64,000 bases of DNA. Source: DATARH01 sp036268425. Lineage in GTDB: Bacteria; Pseudomonadota; Alphaproteobacteria; ATCC43930; CGMCC-115725. Positions 8,176 through 16,941 of this stretch are shown here, one piece after another (within the stretch, counting starts at the first letter, position 1; the number at the start of each line of letters is the position of its first letter). The stretch is from the NCBI GenBank assembly GCA_036268425.1, contig DATAUE010000069.1, positions 124,001 to 188,000 of the forward strand, given 5' to 3'. The notes under the pieces were generated by a model that had not been told where the DNA came from, did not search any database, and was given only the letters and a program-made list of their open reading frames with translations. The translations under genes and the position numbers were made by a program.

Positions 8176-9803
8176 ATATTGGGATAATTAGGGCCACCGC
8201 CGCCTTCCGGCACCACCCAATCGATATTCTGCTCCGGGTCTTTAATGTCGCAGGTTTTACAATGTACGCAATTCTGCGCATTGATCTGGAGCCGTGGCCC
8301 GGCAGCGCCGTCTTCGCTGACAATCTCATAGACGCCAGCCGGACAATAACGCTGTTCCGGCGAATCGTAGAAACGATAATTGATGGCGATTGCTTTAGCC
8401 GGGTCGCGCAACTTCAAGTGGGGCGGCTGGTCTTCTTCGTGATTGGTATTGGAGATGAAGACGGAAGACAGGCGATCGAAACTGACCTTACCGTCCGGCC
8501 GCGGATACTCGATCGGCGGCATCTGGCTGGCCGGCATCAACTGCGTGTGGTCGGAATGGTTATGGAACGTCCACGGCGCCTTGCCGCGCATGACGTAAGT
8601 GTCGAAGGCCGAATAAGCGAGGCCGCCCAGCAGCCCCAGGCGAAAGCTCGGTCGGATGTTGCGCACCTGATAAAGCTCGTCCCACACCCAGCTGCGCTGC
8701 ACCGCGTCGCGCACCCGGCCACCACCTGCTCCGGTCAGCCGCGCGAACATGGTTTCGGCGGCCACCATGCCTGACTTCATCGCGGTATGGCTGCCCTTGA
8801 TCTTTGCCACGTTGAGAAATCCGGCAGCATCGCCGATCAGCGCGCCGCCGGGAAAATCGAGCTGCGGGATCGATTGGAACCCGCCTTCGTTGAGCGCCCG
8901 CGCACCATACGAGATACGCCGCCCTCCTTCGAAAAACGGGCGAATCGCGGGATGCGTCTTGTAGCGCTGAAATTCCTCGAACGGGCTCAGAAACGGGTTC
9001 TGGTAATCGAGCCCGATGACAAATCCGACAAACACCTGCCGGTCTTCGAGATGATAAAGAAAGGAGCCGCCATAGGTGCTGTTGTCCAGCGGCCAGCCGA
9101 CCGTATGCACGACGAGGCCGGGCTGATGCTGCTCGGGCGCGACTTCCCACAATTCCTTGATGCCGATCCCGTAAGTCTGCGGGTCGCAGCCGCCGCGCAG
9201 GTGAAAGCGCTCGACCAGCGTCTTGGTCAACGAGCCGCGGCAGCCTTCGGCGAACAACGTTTCCCGCGCGGTCAGTTCGACCCCGGGGGTGTAGTGGTCG
9301 GTCGGCTCGCCATTCCGGCCGATGCCCATGTCGCCGGTCGCGACGCCACGCACCCGCCCCCCCTCGTCGTACAGCACTTCCGCTGCGGCAAAGCCGGGGT
9401 AGATTTCGACGCCAAGTTCCTCGGCCTGCTGCGCCAGCCAGCGGCAGACATTGCCGAGGCTGACGATGTAATTGCCGTGATTATGCATCTGCGGCGGAGT
9501 CGGCAGCCGCATCGCATGGTTTTTTGTCAGAAAGAGAAAGCGGTCTTCGGTCGCCGGCGTGTTGAGCGGCGCGCCGCGCTCGCGCCAATCGGGAAACAGC
9601 TCGTCGAGCGCGCGCGGTTCGAGCACCGCGCCCGACAGGATATGAGCACCGACCTCGGAGCCTTTTTCGACGACGCAGACGCCGAGTTCACTGCCGGCAG
9701 CCACGGCAAGCTGCTTCAGACGGATCGCCGCAGCAAGGCCGGACGGCCCGGCGCCGACCACGACAACGTCATATTCCATCTGCTCGCGTTCGACGTCCGC
9801 CAC
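8172..9803 (-). CDS. Electron-transfer flavoprotein:ubiquinone oxidoreductase
   Basis: A 543-residue membrane-associated flavo-iron-sulfur protein that passes electrons from reduced ETF to ubiquinone, linking acyl-CoA dehydrogenases to respiration. Seen: the FAD dinucleotide fold VVVVGAGPSGLAAAIRLKQ at the N-terminus, GAHILSGAVLEPRAL, LIGDAAGFLNVAKIKGSHTAMKSG, and the C-terminal 4Fe-4S domain with Cys in RYCPAGVYE and NCVHCKTCDIKDP. Length fits the family. It begins a probable operon with the TPR gene (overlapping stop/start) and perhaps ispE. The ETF subunits are not in the window, but an acyl-CoA dehydrogenase is. Confidence 0.97.
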   Translation of the reverse strand: MADVEREQMEYDVVVVGAGPSGLAAAIRLKQLAVAAGSELGVCVVEKGSEVGAHILSGAVLEPRALDELFPDWRERGAPLNTPATEDRFLFLTKNHAMRLPTPPQMHNHGNYIVSLGNVCRWLAQQAEELGVEIYPGFAAAEVLYDEGGRVRGVATGDMGIGRNGEPTDHYTPGVELTARETLFAEGCRGSLTKTLVERFHLRGGCDPQTYGIGIKELWEVAPEQHQPGLVVHTVGWPLDNSTYGGSFLYHLEDRQVFVGFVIGLDYQNPFLSPFEEFQRYKTHPAIRPFFEGGRRISYGARALNEGGFQSIPQLDFPGGALIGDAAGFLNVAKIKGSHTAMKSGMVAAETMFARLTGAGGGRVRDAVQRSWVWDELYQVRNIRPSFRLGLLGGLAYSAFDTYVMRGKAPWTFHNHSDHTQLMPASQMPPIEYPRPDGKVSFDRLSSVFISNTNHEEDQPPHLKLRDPAKAIAINYRFYDSPEQRYCPAGVYEIVSEDGAAGPRLQINAQNCVHCKTCDIKDPEQNIDWVVPEGGGGPNYPNM

Positions 9804-9876
9804 CGTGTCATCCTTTATCGCCCTTTCGCTGGACTATATTAGACGCACCGCCGAGGCTCGATGATAAACTTGGCTG

Positions 9877-10773
9877 ATGCCGAGCGAGCTTCCCTCTGAT
9901 CGCCTCCCCAGCGGCATCCTGTCGCCCGAAGCGGCCCTCGCCCTGCTGCAATGGCAGATCGCGATGGGAGCCGATGAAGCGATCGGCGACATCGCCCTCA
10001 ACCGGCTGACGCCGCCGCCACCGGTAGTCGCGCCGCCACCGGCCGCGCGACCTCCAGCATCATCCCGTCCCTCCCCGCCTCCGGCGATGCCGGCGCAACC
10101 GCGCCCGGTGGTGGCACCGCCGGGCATGCTCGCCGAATCGCTGGCCGAGGCGGCGCAATCAGCGCGTCGGCTGGCAGCCGGGGCCGAGACGATCGAGGCG
10201 CTGGCGGCACTGGTTGCCGCCTTCGACGGGTGCCCTCTCAAACGCACCGCGACCAACACCGTCTTTATCGACGGCAACCCCGCCGCCCCGGTGATGATCA
10301 TCGGCGAGGCGCCGGGGGCCGACGAAGACCGCCTCGGCCGCCCGTTTGTCGGCCGCAGCGGCCAGTTGCTCGACCGCATGCTGGCGGCGATCGGGCTCGA
10401 CCGCACCAGCGTGCAGATAACTAACGTCATCTACTGGCGCCCGCCCGGCAACCGCAAGCCGACCGCCGCCGAGATCGCCGCCTGCCTGCCGTTCGTCCTG
10501 CGCCATGTCGCGCTGGCGCAGCCCAAGGTCGCCGTGCTGGCCGGCGGCACGGCGGCCGGTGCGCTGCTGCCGTACAGCGAAGGGATCACCCGGTTGCGCG
10601 GCCGCTGGTTTGACCTGACGGTGCCGGGTCTCGCCGCACCGGTGCCGGTGCTGCCGATGTTCCATCCGTCATTCCTGCTGCGCTCGCCCGAGCGCAAGCG
10701 CGACGCCTGGCGCGACCTCCTGGCATTGCGCGCCCACCTCGATGCGCCGCAACCATCTGGCGATGCGGGATAG
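9877..10773 (+). CDS. Uracil-DNA glycosylase, family 4-like
   Basis: A 298-residue protein that should excise uracil from DNA to begin base-excision repair. The catalytic domain starts after about 110 residues of Pro/Ala-rich, probably disordered sequence. Motif A is GEAPGADEDRLGRPFVGRSG and the later motif is FHPSFLLRSPERKRD. In classic family 4 enzymes four cysteines bind a 4Fe-4S cluster; here only two of the positions keep Cys (FDGCPLK and AACLPF), while the others appear as Lys (CPLK) and Trp (YWRPPGNR). It is not the UdgX type, which has GEQPG and a KRRIH loop. moaB follows 37 bases downstream. Confidence 0.88.
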   Translation: MPSELPSDRLPSGILSPEAALALLQWQIAMGADEAIGDIALNRLTPPPPVVAPPPAARPPASSRPSPPPAMPAQPRPVVAPPGMLAESLAEAAQSARRLAAGAETIEALAALVAAFDGCPLKRTATNTVFIDGNPAAPVMIIGEAPGADEDRLGRPFVGRSGQLLDRMLAAIGLDRTSVQITNVIYWRPPGNRKPTAAEIAACLPFVLRHVALAQPKVAVLAGGTAAGALLPYSEGITRLRGRWFDLTVPGLAAPVPVLPMFHPSFLLRSPERKRDAWRDLLALRAHLDAPQPSGDAG

Positions 10774-10810
10774 GCGCGCCTATCTTGCAGGGATCCTAAA
10801 GGAGTGAGTG

Positions 10811-11353
10811 ATGGCCGGCCGCATTGACGAAACCCGACCCTTTCTGCCCGTCAACATCGCGTTGCTGACCGTGTCGGACACCCGTAGCGCGGCCGACGAC
10901 CGCTCCGGCAACACGCTCGCCGAAATGGCGACGGCAGCGGGACACCGCGTCGCGGTGCGGCGGATCGTGCGCGACGATATCGCGGCAATCACCGAACAGC
11001 TGCGCGCGTGGATCGCCGACGCGGAAATCGATGTGGTGATCTCGACCGGCGGCACCGGCGTGACCGGCCGCGACGTGACGCCAGAGGCGTTTCACAGCGT
11101 CTATGAGAAAGAAATCGCCGGGTTTGGCGAACTCTTCCGCTGGCTCAGCTTTGCCAAGATCGGCACATCAACGATCCAAAGCCGCGCCACCGCGGGGGTT
11201 GCCGGCGGCACCTACCTGTTCGCATTGCCGGGGTCGCCCAGCGCCTGCCGCGATGCCTGGCAGGACATCCTGGTGCACCAGCTCGACAACCGCTTTCGCC
11301 CGTGCAACTTCGTCGAACTGATGCCGCGCCTTCTCGAACACCAGCAGAAATAG
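10811..11353 (+). CDS. moaB: Molybdenum cofactor biosynthesis protein MoaB
   Basis: About 180 residues of the MoaB/MogA (MoCF_biosynth) fold, which adenylylates molybdopterin before metal insertion. The signature STGGTGVTGRDVTPEA lies near residue 80 and LPGSPSACRDAW near residue 140; both are standard substrate and nucleotide motifs. The ATG at 10811 is preferred to the GTG three bases earlier because GGAG lies at better spacing. It follows the uracil-DNA glycosylase closely and could be cotranscribed. A molybdopterin enzyme is encoded about 7 kb away, which fits a use for the cofactor in this organism. Confidence 0.93.
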   Translation: MAGRIDETRPFLPVNIALLTVSDTRSAADDRSGNTLAEMATAAGHRVAVRRIVRDDIAAITEQLRAWIADAEIDVVISTGGTGVTGRDVTPEAFHSVYEKEIAGFGELFRWLSFAKIGTSTIQSRATAGVAGGTYLFALPGSPSACRDAWQDILVHQLDNRFRPCNFVELMPRLLEHQQK

Positions 11354-11356
11354 CCG

Positions 11357-11962
11357 CTAAAACCCCCGCCGCGGCGCCAGACGGTGAAAGGCGGCGCGGT
11401 CATCCACGTCGTCGAGCCTCGTCGCAAAGCCGACCGATACCCGTGGCGGCAGGTTCAGCAATGTATCGGCCAGTGCATGCCGGCTGGACCAGCGCACCGG
11501 CCCGAACAGCGGCGGCATTCGTGGCGAGCGGCGGGCGCCGACCAGCCAGAAACCGCCATCGCCGGTCGGCCCGAAAACCAGGTCGCGCCGTCCCAGCAGG
11601 CGAAACGCCGCGGCGATATGCGAAGCCGCGAGCATCGGAATGTCGCTGCCGATCAGCACCGCTGGCCCCGGCGGACAGGCGGCCAGCGCGCGGCGCATGC
11701 ATTGTCCGAGATCGCCGCTTCCTTGCGCCACGATCGGCATGCGACGCCGCCATAGAAGCCGGCGGCGCCGCGCACCGCGCGGCGTCACCACGAGACGCAG
11801 CCGCCAGCGCCGATCACCTGCCAGCCGTCGCAGCATCAGCGCCAACATCGCCCGCTCAAAGCGCAACGCCGCCACGTCGCCGATGTCGCGGGCGAGACGG
11901 CGCTTGCCGACGCCAAGCTGTGGCGCACGAACAAACAGCACGAGATGGCGAGTTGTCGCCAA
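11357..11962 (-). CDS. TIGR04282/DUF2064-family glycosyltransferase-like protein
   Basis: About 201 residues of the DUF2064 (TIGR04282) family, a nucleotide-sugar transferase-like fold. Visible marks are LVLFVRAPQLGVGKRRLA at the start, LIGSDIPML in the middle (the DxP type nucleotide-binding segment) and FGPTGDGGFWLVGAR. It is Arg-rich compared with relatives. The TTG at 11962 is chosen: it is 8 bases after the upstream stop and GAGG sits in that gap, with GTG a few codons later as the alternative. The pair with the next gene is a recurring arrangement that databases label arsenosugar biosynthesis, but no ArsM or ArsS gene is near, so the product is uncertain. Confidence 0.8.
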   Translation of the reverse strand: MATTRHLVLFVRAPQLGVGKRRLARDIGDVAALRFERAMLALMLRRLAGDRRWRLRLVVTPRGARRRRLLWRRRMPIVAQGSGDLGQCMRRALAACPPGPAVLIGSDIPMLAASHIAAAFRLLGRRDLVFGPTGDGGFWLVGARRSPRMPPLFGPVRWSSRHALADTLLNLPPRVSVGFATRLDDVDDRAAFHRLAPRRGF

Positions 11963-11969
11963 GGCTGCC

Positions 11970-12644
11970 TCAACCGTAAAACCGGGCAATGCGGGCAGGC
12001 GACAGCCCGGCAAAATACAGCGACAGGCAGGCAAGATTGCGCAATGGCCGCCGCAGATAGCCGTCGCGGCGGTAGCGACGCGCCGAAGCGCAAATCGTGG
12101 CGGCAATCGGCATTAACCGGCGCCGGCCCAGCCGCCGCACGAAATCGACGTCTTCCATCAACGGGATCGCGGCAAACCCGCCCACCGCATCATAAAGCTG
12201 TCGCGATATCAGCAACCCCTGGTCTCCGTAAGGCAATGCGAATGCCTGGCACCGCCACGCGACGATGCGCTCCAGCCGCCGCGCCGCCGGGTTGGCGTCA
12301 TCCAGCGCCAGCCTGAAATATCCGGCGCAGCCGACGGCGCCGAGCGACGCAGCGAAGGCGGCGACCGCATCCCGCCAGCCCGCCGCCGGCCGACAATCGG
12401 CATGCAGAAACAGCAGCCACTCGCCTCTCGCTACGGCGGCACCGGCCGCAAGCTGGTTGCCGCGGCCGCGCGGCGCGATGACAACGCACGCGCCGGCGGC
12501 GCCGGCGACCGCCGCGGTGCCGTCTGCGGAGCCGCCGTCAGCAATGATGATCTCGTCATCGGACAGCCGCTCGCCCAACGCGGCCAGCGTCGCAATGAGT
12601 TCGGTGAGAGCATCGAGCGTGGGGATAATAACAGACAGCCGCAT
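11970..12644 (-). CDS. TIGR04283-family glycosyltransferase (GT2)
   Basis: A 224-residue GT-A fold family 2 glycosyltransferase. The N-terminus MRLSVIIPTLDA and the EIIIADGGSADGT segment bind the nucleotide sugar; LLFLHADCRP carries the metal-binding Asp; PLMEDVDFVRRL is the acceptor-side acidic motif. The length and end (LARFYG-type) are typical of TIGR04283. The ATG at 12644 starts at the conserved core; an upstream ATG at 12671 adds nine basic residues unlike the family. It is followed directly by the DUF2064 gene and is divergent from the radical SAM gene. Acceptor and donor are unknown. Confidence 0.88.
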   Translation of the reverse strand: MRLSVIIPTLDALTELIATLAALGERLSDDEIIIADGGSADGTAAVAGAAGACVVIAPRGRGNQLAAGAAVARGEWLLFLHADCRPAAGWRDAVAAFAASLGAVGCAGYFRLALDDANPAARRLERIVAWRCQAFALPYGDQGLLISRQLYDAVGGFAAIPLMEDVDFVRRLGRRRLMPIAATICASARRYRRDGYLRRPLRNLACLSLYFAGLSPARIARFYG

Positions 12645-12687
12645 TTTGTTCTTGAAACGTTTAGAGAACATAGCTTAAATATGCGTC

Positions 12688-13770
12688 ATGGATATGCCGG
12701 TCATGGTCAGGGCGCGCAAGGGGCGCGGCGCCGCAAGCAATGATACCGGACGCTTCGAAAGCGAGAAGCGGGCGGTGTTCGATGACGGCTGGGAAACCGG
12801 CGAAATCGACGAACAGCGGATCGCCACGACTCTGACCGTCGATGCCACCCGCTCGATCATCGCGCGCAACGACTCGCCTGATATCGGGTTCGACCGCTCG
12901 ATAAACCCCTATCGCGGCTGCGAACATGGCTGCATCTATTGTTATGCGCGACCAAGCCATGCCTATCTCGGCCTGTCGCCCGGCCTCGATTTTGAAACCC
13001 GCATCTTCCACAAGCCGCAGGCCGCCGCGCTGCTCAACGCCGAATTGCGCAAAAAGGGCTACAACTGCCGCCCGATCGCCCTCGGCAGCAATACCGACCC
13101 GTACCAGCCGGCCGAACGCCGCCTCGGCATTACCCGCGCGATCCTCGAAACCCTGCGCGATTTCCGCCACCCCGTGACGATCGTGACCAAATCGGCTCTG
13201 GTGCAGCGCGACATCGATATTCTCGCCGATATGGCGCGCCAGCGCCTCGCGGTCGTGGCGGTATCGGTGACGACGCTCGATCGTGATCTTGCCCGGCGCA
13301 TGGAGCCGCGCGCTGCGACACCGGAACGGCGCATCGAAACAATCGCCGCGCTCGCCGCGGCCGGCATACCAACCAGCGTGCTCGCGGCGCCGATGATTCC
13401 GGCGCTGAACGATCGCGAAATGGAAGACATTTTGACCCGCGCTCACGCTGCTGGCGCGCGCCGCGCCGGTTATACGCTGCTGCGCTTGCCGCTCGAATTG
13501 AAAGGGCTGTTCAAGGAATGGCTCGAGGAGCAGGAACCGCAAAAGGCATCGCACGTCCTGTCGCTGGTCGCACAATGCCACGGCGGCCGCATCTACGATT
13601 CCGCATGGTCAAAGCGGATGACCGGCGGCGGCCCTTACGCCGCAATGCTGGCGGCGCGCTTTGATCGCGCCTGCCGGCAACTCGGGTTCGCCGCCCGCAC
13701 CAATGAGATGCTCGACACATCGCGATTTCGGCCGCCGCCGCAGCAGGGCGACCAGCTGGCATTGTTCTGA
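12688..13770 (+). CDS. PA0069-family radical SAM protein (SplB-like)
   Basis: A 360-residue radical SAM enzyme. The cluster motif CEHGCIYCYA gives CxxxCxxC for the SAM-binding 4Fe-4S cluster, preceded by INPYRG; GSNTDPYQPAERRLGITR and VTIVTKSALVQRDIDIL follow, as in the spore-photoproduct-lyase-like PA0069 group. The reaction of this group is not known. The first ATG at 12688 gives the family N-terminus (ARKGRGAASN), while a later ATG at 12697 is possible. The gene is divergent from the glycosyltransferase with a short shared promoter region. Confidence 0.9.
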   Translation: MDMPVMVRARKGRGAASNDTGRFESEKRAVFDDGWETGEIDEQRIATTLTVDATRSIIARNDSPDIGFDRSINPYRGCEHGCIYCYARPSHAYLGLSPGLDFETRIFHKPQAAALLNAELRKKGYNCRPIALGSNTDPYQPAERRLGITRAILETLRDFRHPVTIVTKSALVQRDIDILADMARQRLAVVAVSVTTLDRDLARRMEPRAATPERRIETIAALAAAGIPTSVLAAPMIPALNDREMEDILTRAHAAGARRAGYTLLRLPLELKGLFKEWLEEQEPQKASHVLSLVAQCHGGRIYDSAWSKRMTGGGPYAAMLAARFDRACRQLGFAARTNEMLDTSRFRPPPQQGDQLALF

Positions 13771-13891
13771 TGACCACCCCACCCCCGTCTCTGCGATGCC
13801 GGGCTTTCGTCTGGGCCGGGCTTGTGCCTAAGCTGCCCGGCGCACAGACCCCGGCGCACAGACGACGGATGCGGGAGCGGAGGCGGGCGGC

Positions 13892-14119
13892 GTGGCACGG
13901 GAACGGCAACTTCAGGCACGCGACGTCGAGGCGATCTTCCGCGCCTTTGCCGAAGTGCTGAGCGAATTGCCGCCCGATACCGAAGCCGGGTTTCTCGATG
14001 CGGCCGGTGACCTGCGGCTCGCGCCCGATATCGGTCGCAAGCTGCGCACCGCCCGCGGTGTGCGCGATCTGCTGCGCCAGATCCGCGAGTCACAGCAGGA
14101 CGGGGGGGCAGACCGATAA
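13892..14119 (+). CDS. Small hypothetical protein
   Basis: A 75-residue charged, mostly helical protein (ARDVEAIFRAFAEVLSELPP, IGRKLRTARGVRDLLRQI) with no signal peptide or membrane segment. I do not recognise a family. The GTG at 13892 follows a GGAGGC-rich stretch. It sits 122 bases after the radical SAM gene, on the same strand, and ends 11 bases from the convergent glnD stop. The coding case rests on the ribosome binding site and the amphipathic pattern; overlap with other frames in this GC-rich DNA keeps confidence moderate. Confidence 0.5.
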   Translation: MARERQLQARDVEAIFRAFAEVLSELPPDTEAGFLDAAGDLRLAPDIGRKLRTARGVRDLLRQIRESQQDGGADR

Positions 14120-14129
14120 GCCGGCGCGT

Positions 14130-16913
14130 CTATTCCGCGGCGGCGACGCGCGGCCGGCGGGCCGGCGGATGCGCCGCTTTCAGATTGCCTTTTTCCAGCA
14201 CCGCTTCGAGCGTACTGCGTATCTCGGCCAGCTTTTGCGGGTGCTCGACCTTATGTCCGAACAGGTTCTTGACGTAAAACACGTCGACGACCTTTTCGCC
14301 GTAGGTCGAAATCTTGGCACTTGAAACCTGCAGGCTGAGGCGGGTCAGTTCGCGCGTCAGTTCCCACAACAGCCCCGGCCGGTCGCGGCCATTGACCTCG
14401 ACGACGGTGTGCGAGCGGCTCGCCTGATTGTCGATCAACACCCGCGGCGGCACGGTAAAGACGCTCATCCGGCTGGGAAACGCCGCCGGTCGCTCCAATT
14501 CGAGATGCGGCTTCAGATCGCCGGTCAGCACGTTTTCAAAGACCGATGCAAGCTTGCGCACCTTGTCGGGCCGGTCGAACGGTGTCCCGTCCTGGTCCTG
14601 TACCCAGAAAATATCGAGCGCCATGCCGTTCGACATCGTCATGATCTTGGCGTCGACGATGTTGGCGCCCGACACCGCCAAGGCCCCGGCGATGCGCGAG
14701 AAGAGGCCGGGATGGTCGGCCGCATACAGCGTCACCTCGGTCGCGGCGCGCGACTCGTCGATGCGCTGCTCGACGCTCAGCGGCGCCTCGCTCGCGTCCG
14801 CCTTGCGCATCAGCCGGGCCTGCCGCGCATGCGTCTCGGCATCGAGCGACAGCCAGTAGAACGGATACCCGCGACTGGTGACGGTGGCGAATTCCTCATC
14901 GGTGAAATCGGTCAGCAGAGCGCGCGCCGCCGCCTGCGCCGCGGCGATCCGCGAGTCGCGCGCCTCGACGGTCAGCCCGCCGGAAATCACATCGAGCGCG
15001 CTGCGATAGAGTTCGCGCAGCAATGTCGCCTTCCAGTTGTTCCACACTTTGGGGCCGACCGCGCGAATATCGGCAGCAGTCAGAACCAGCAGCAATTTGA
15101 GGCGCTCGGGCGACTGCACGATCTCGACGAAATTACGGATCGTTTGCGCATCGCTGATGTCGCGCTTGAAAGCGACATTGCTCATCAGCAAGTGCCACCG
15201 CACCAGCCACGCCACCGTTTCGGTCTCTTCGGCGGAAAGCCCCAGGCGCGGTCCGAGTTTCAGCGCGACCTGCTCGCCGAGCAGCGAGTGGTCGCCGCCA
15301 CGCCCTTTGGCGATGTCGTGCAGCAGCGTCGCCAGGTAAAGCGCGCGGCGCGACGCGATCGTCGGCATGATGTCGCAGGCGACCGGCAATTCCTGCAGTA
15401 AATCACCGGTTTCGACCTGATGCACGATGCCGATGGCGAACAGCGTGTGCTCGTCGACTGTGTACACATGGTACATGTCGTATTGCATCTGCGCGACGAC
15501 ACGGCCGAAATCCGGGATAAAGCGGCCGAACACACCGGCCTCGTTCATCCGGCGCAAGGCGATTTCCGGGTTTTTCTTCGAGGTCAGGATTTCGAGGAAA
15601 AGCCGGTTGGCCTCCGGGTTTTCGCGCAACGCGGCATTAACCAGCCGCAATGATTGGGTCACCGCAAGCAAGGCACGCGGATGAATATCGAGATCGTGCT
15701 CCTGCGCGACATGGAACAGCCGCAACAGATTGACCGGGTCGCTCTTGAAGAAATTTTCGTTGGGGATCGTCAGCCATTCGCCATCGCGCACAAAGCCGCT
15801 AAGCGAACGCCGGCCGGTGCTCCAGCGCAGCCACGACAGCCGCCGTTTTTTCTTCTGGTCGGATTCCAGCACGGCGCAGAAGATGCGGGTCAGGTCGCCG
15901 ACATCTTTTGCAACAAGAAAATAGTGCTTCATAAAGCGTTCGACGCCGCGGCTGCCGGTGCGGTCGCGATAGCCCATGCGCACGCCGATGCGCGCCTGCA
16001 TGTCGAATGTCAGCCGTTCCTCGGCGCGCCCGGCGAGGTAATGCAGGTGGCAGCGCACGCTCCACAGGAAACTCTGGGCCCGTTCAAAGCGCTGCGATTC
16101 TTCGGCTGACAGCACGCCGAGATCGACGAGCTTTTCGACATCGTCGATGCGGTAGATGTATTTCGCCAGCCAGTACAGCGTGTGCAGATCGCGAAGACCG
16201 CCCTTGCCTTCCTTCAGATTAGGTTCGAGCTGATAACGGCTGTCGCCGACCCGCTGGTGCCGCGCATCGCGCTCGGCGAGCTTTTCATCGACATACTGCG
16301 CCGCGGTGCCGCGCACGATTTCGTTGTCGAAGCGCTGTTTCAAATCGTTGTAAAGCGATTGCTCGCCCCAGACATAGCGCGCTTCCAACAGACTGGTGCG
16401 GATCGTCAAGTCACCTTTGGCATAGCGCAGGCAATCCGCCACCGAGCGGGTCGACTGCCCGACCTTAAGCCCCAGATCCCACAGCAGATACAGCAGGTAT
16501 TCAACAACCTGCTCGGTATGCGGCGTCTGCTTGTACGGCAGCAGGAACAGCAGATCGATATCGGAATAGGGTGCCATCTCGCCGCGCCCGTAACCACCGA
16601 CCGCGACGATCGCCAGCTTTTCGCCCTCGGTCGGGTTGGCCAGGGGATAGACCCGCTCGACGACGAAGTCGAACGCGGTGCGGATCAGCTGATCGGTCAG
16701 GAAACACTGTTCGGCAATGCAATGCGCCGAACTGCCCCCGCCCTCAAAGCGGTTCTGAATCTCGTCGCGGCCACGCGCGAGAGCGGCGCGCAACACGCCG
16801 ACGATCGGTTTGCGGTCGATGCTGGTGGCGCTGATCGACAGCGCCGCCAGCGCATCACCGAGCCCGCGACGGTCGATAACGTCGCGCTGTTTGACGATCG
16901 CGGGCAACGGCAT
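14130..16913 (-). CDS. glnD: [Protein-PII] uridylyltransferase / uridylyl-removing enzyme
   Basis: A 927-residue bifunctional nitrogen sensor that uridylylates PII when glutamine is low and removes UMP when it is high. Domains in order: nucleotidyltransferase with GGYGRGEMAPYSDIDLLFL near residues 100-118; a helical linker; the HD hydrolase with HDIAKGRGGDHSLLG in the middle; and two C-terminal ACT domains (VTLYAADHPGLFSRIAGAL, VEVNGRDRPGLLWELTREL) that bind glutamine. The ATG at 16913 has GAGG eight bases upstream; the frame runs on to 16961 but that would overlap the SDR stop. All key motifs are intact. The SDR gene lies just upstream. Confidence 0.97.
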   Translation of the reverse strand: MPLPAIVKQRDVIDRRGLGDALAALSISATSIDRKPIVGVLRAALARGRDEIQNRFEGGGSSAHCIAEQCFLTDQLIRTAFDFVVERVYPLANPTEGEKLAIVAVGGYGRGEMAPYSDIDLLFLLPYKQTPHTEQVVEYLLYLLWDLGLKVGQSTRSVADCLRYAKGDLTIRTSLLEARYVWGEQSLYNDLKQRFDNEIVRGTAAQYVDEKLAERDARHQRVGDSRYQLEPNLKEGKGGLRDLHTLYWLAKYIYRIDDVEKLVDLGVLSAEESQRFERAQSFLWSVRCHLHYLAGRAEERLTFDMQARIGVRMGYRDRTGSRGVERFMKHYFLVAKDVGDLTRIFCAVLESDQKKKRRLSWLRWSTGRRSLSGFVRDGEWLTIPNENFFKSDPVNLLRLFHVAQEHDLDIHPRALLAVTQSLRLVNAALRENPEANRLFLEILTSKKNPEIALRRMNEAGVFGRFIPDFGRVVAQMQYDMYHVYTVDEHTLFAIGIVHQVETGDLLQELPVACDIMPTIASRRALYLATLLHDIAKGRGGDHSLLGEQVALKLGPRLGLSAEETETVAWLVRWHLLMSNVAFKRDISDAQTIRNFVEIVQSPERLKLLLVLTAADIRAVGPKVWNNWKATLLRELYRSALDVISGGLTVEARDSRIAAAQAAARALLTDFTDEEFATVTSRGYPFYWLSLDAETHARQARLMRKADASEAPLSVEQRIDESRAATEVTLYAADHPGLFSRIAGALAVSGANIVDAKIMTMSNGMALDIFWVQDQDGTPFDRPDKVRKLASVFENVLTGDLKPHLELERPAAFPSRMSVFTVPPRVLIDNQASRSHTVVEVNGRDRPGLLWELTRELTRLSLQVSSAKISTYGEKVVDVFYVKNLFGHKVEHPQKLAEIRSTLEAVLEKGNLKAAHPPARRPRVAAAE

Positions 16914-16941
16914 GAGGTGGCCTCGCTCGGCTGTCGCCCGG

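Noticed and set aside
11357..12644. Arsenosugar biosynthesis operon
   Set aside because: Only the two glycosyltransferase families are present; the arsenic methyltransferase and ArsS are absent from the window.
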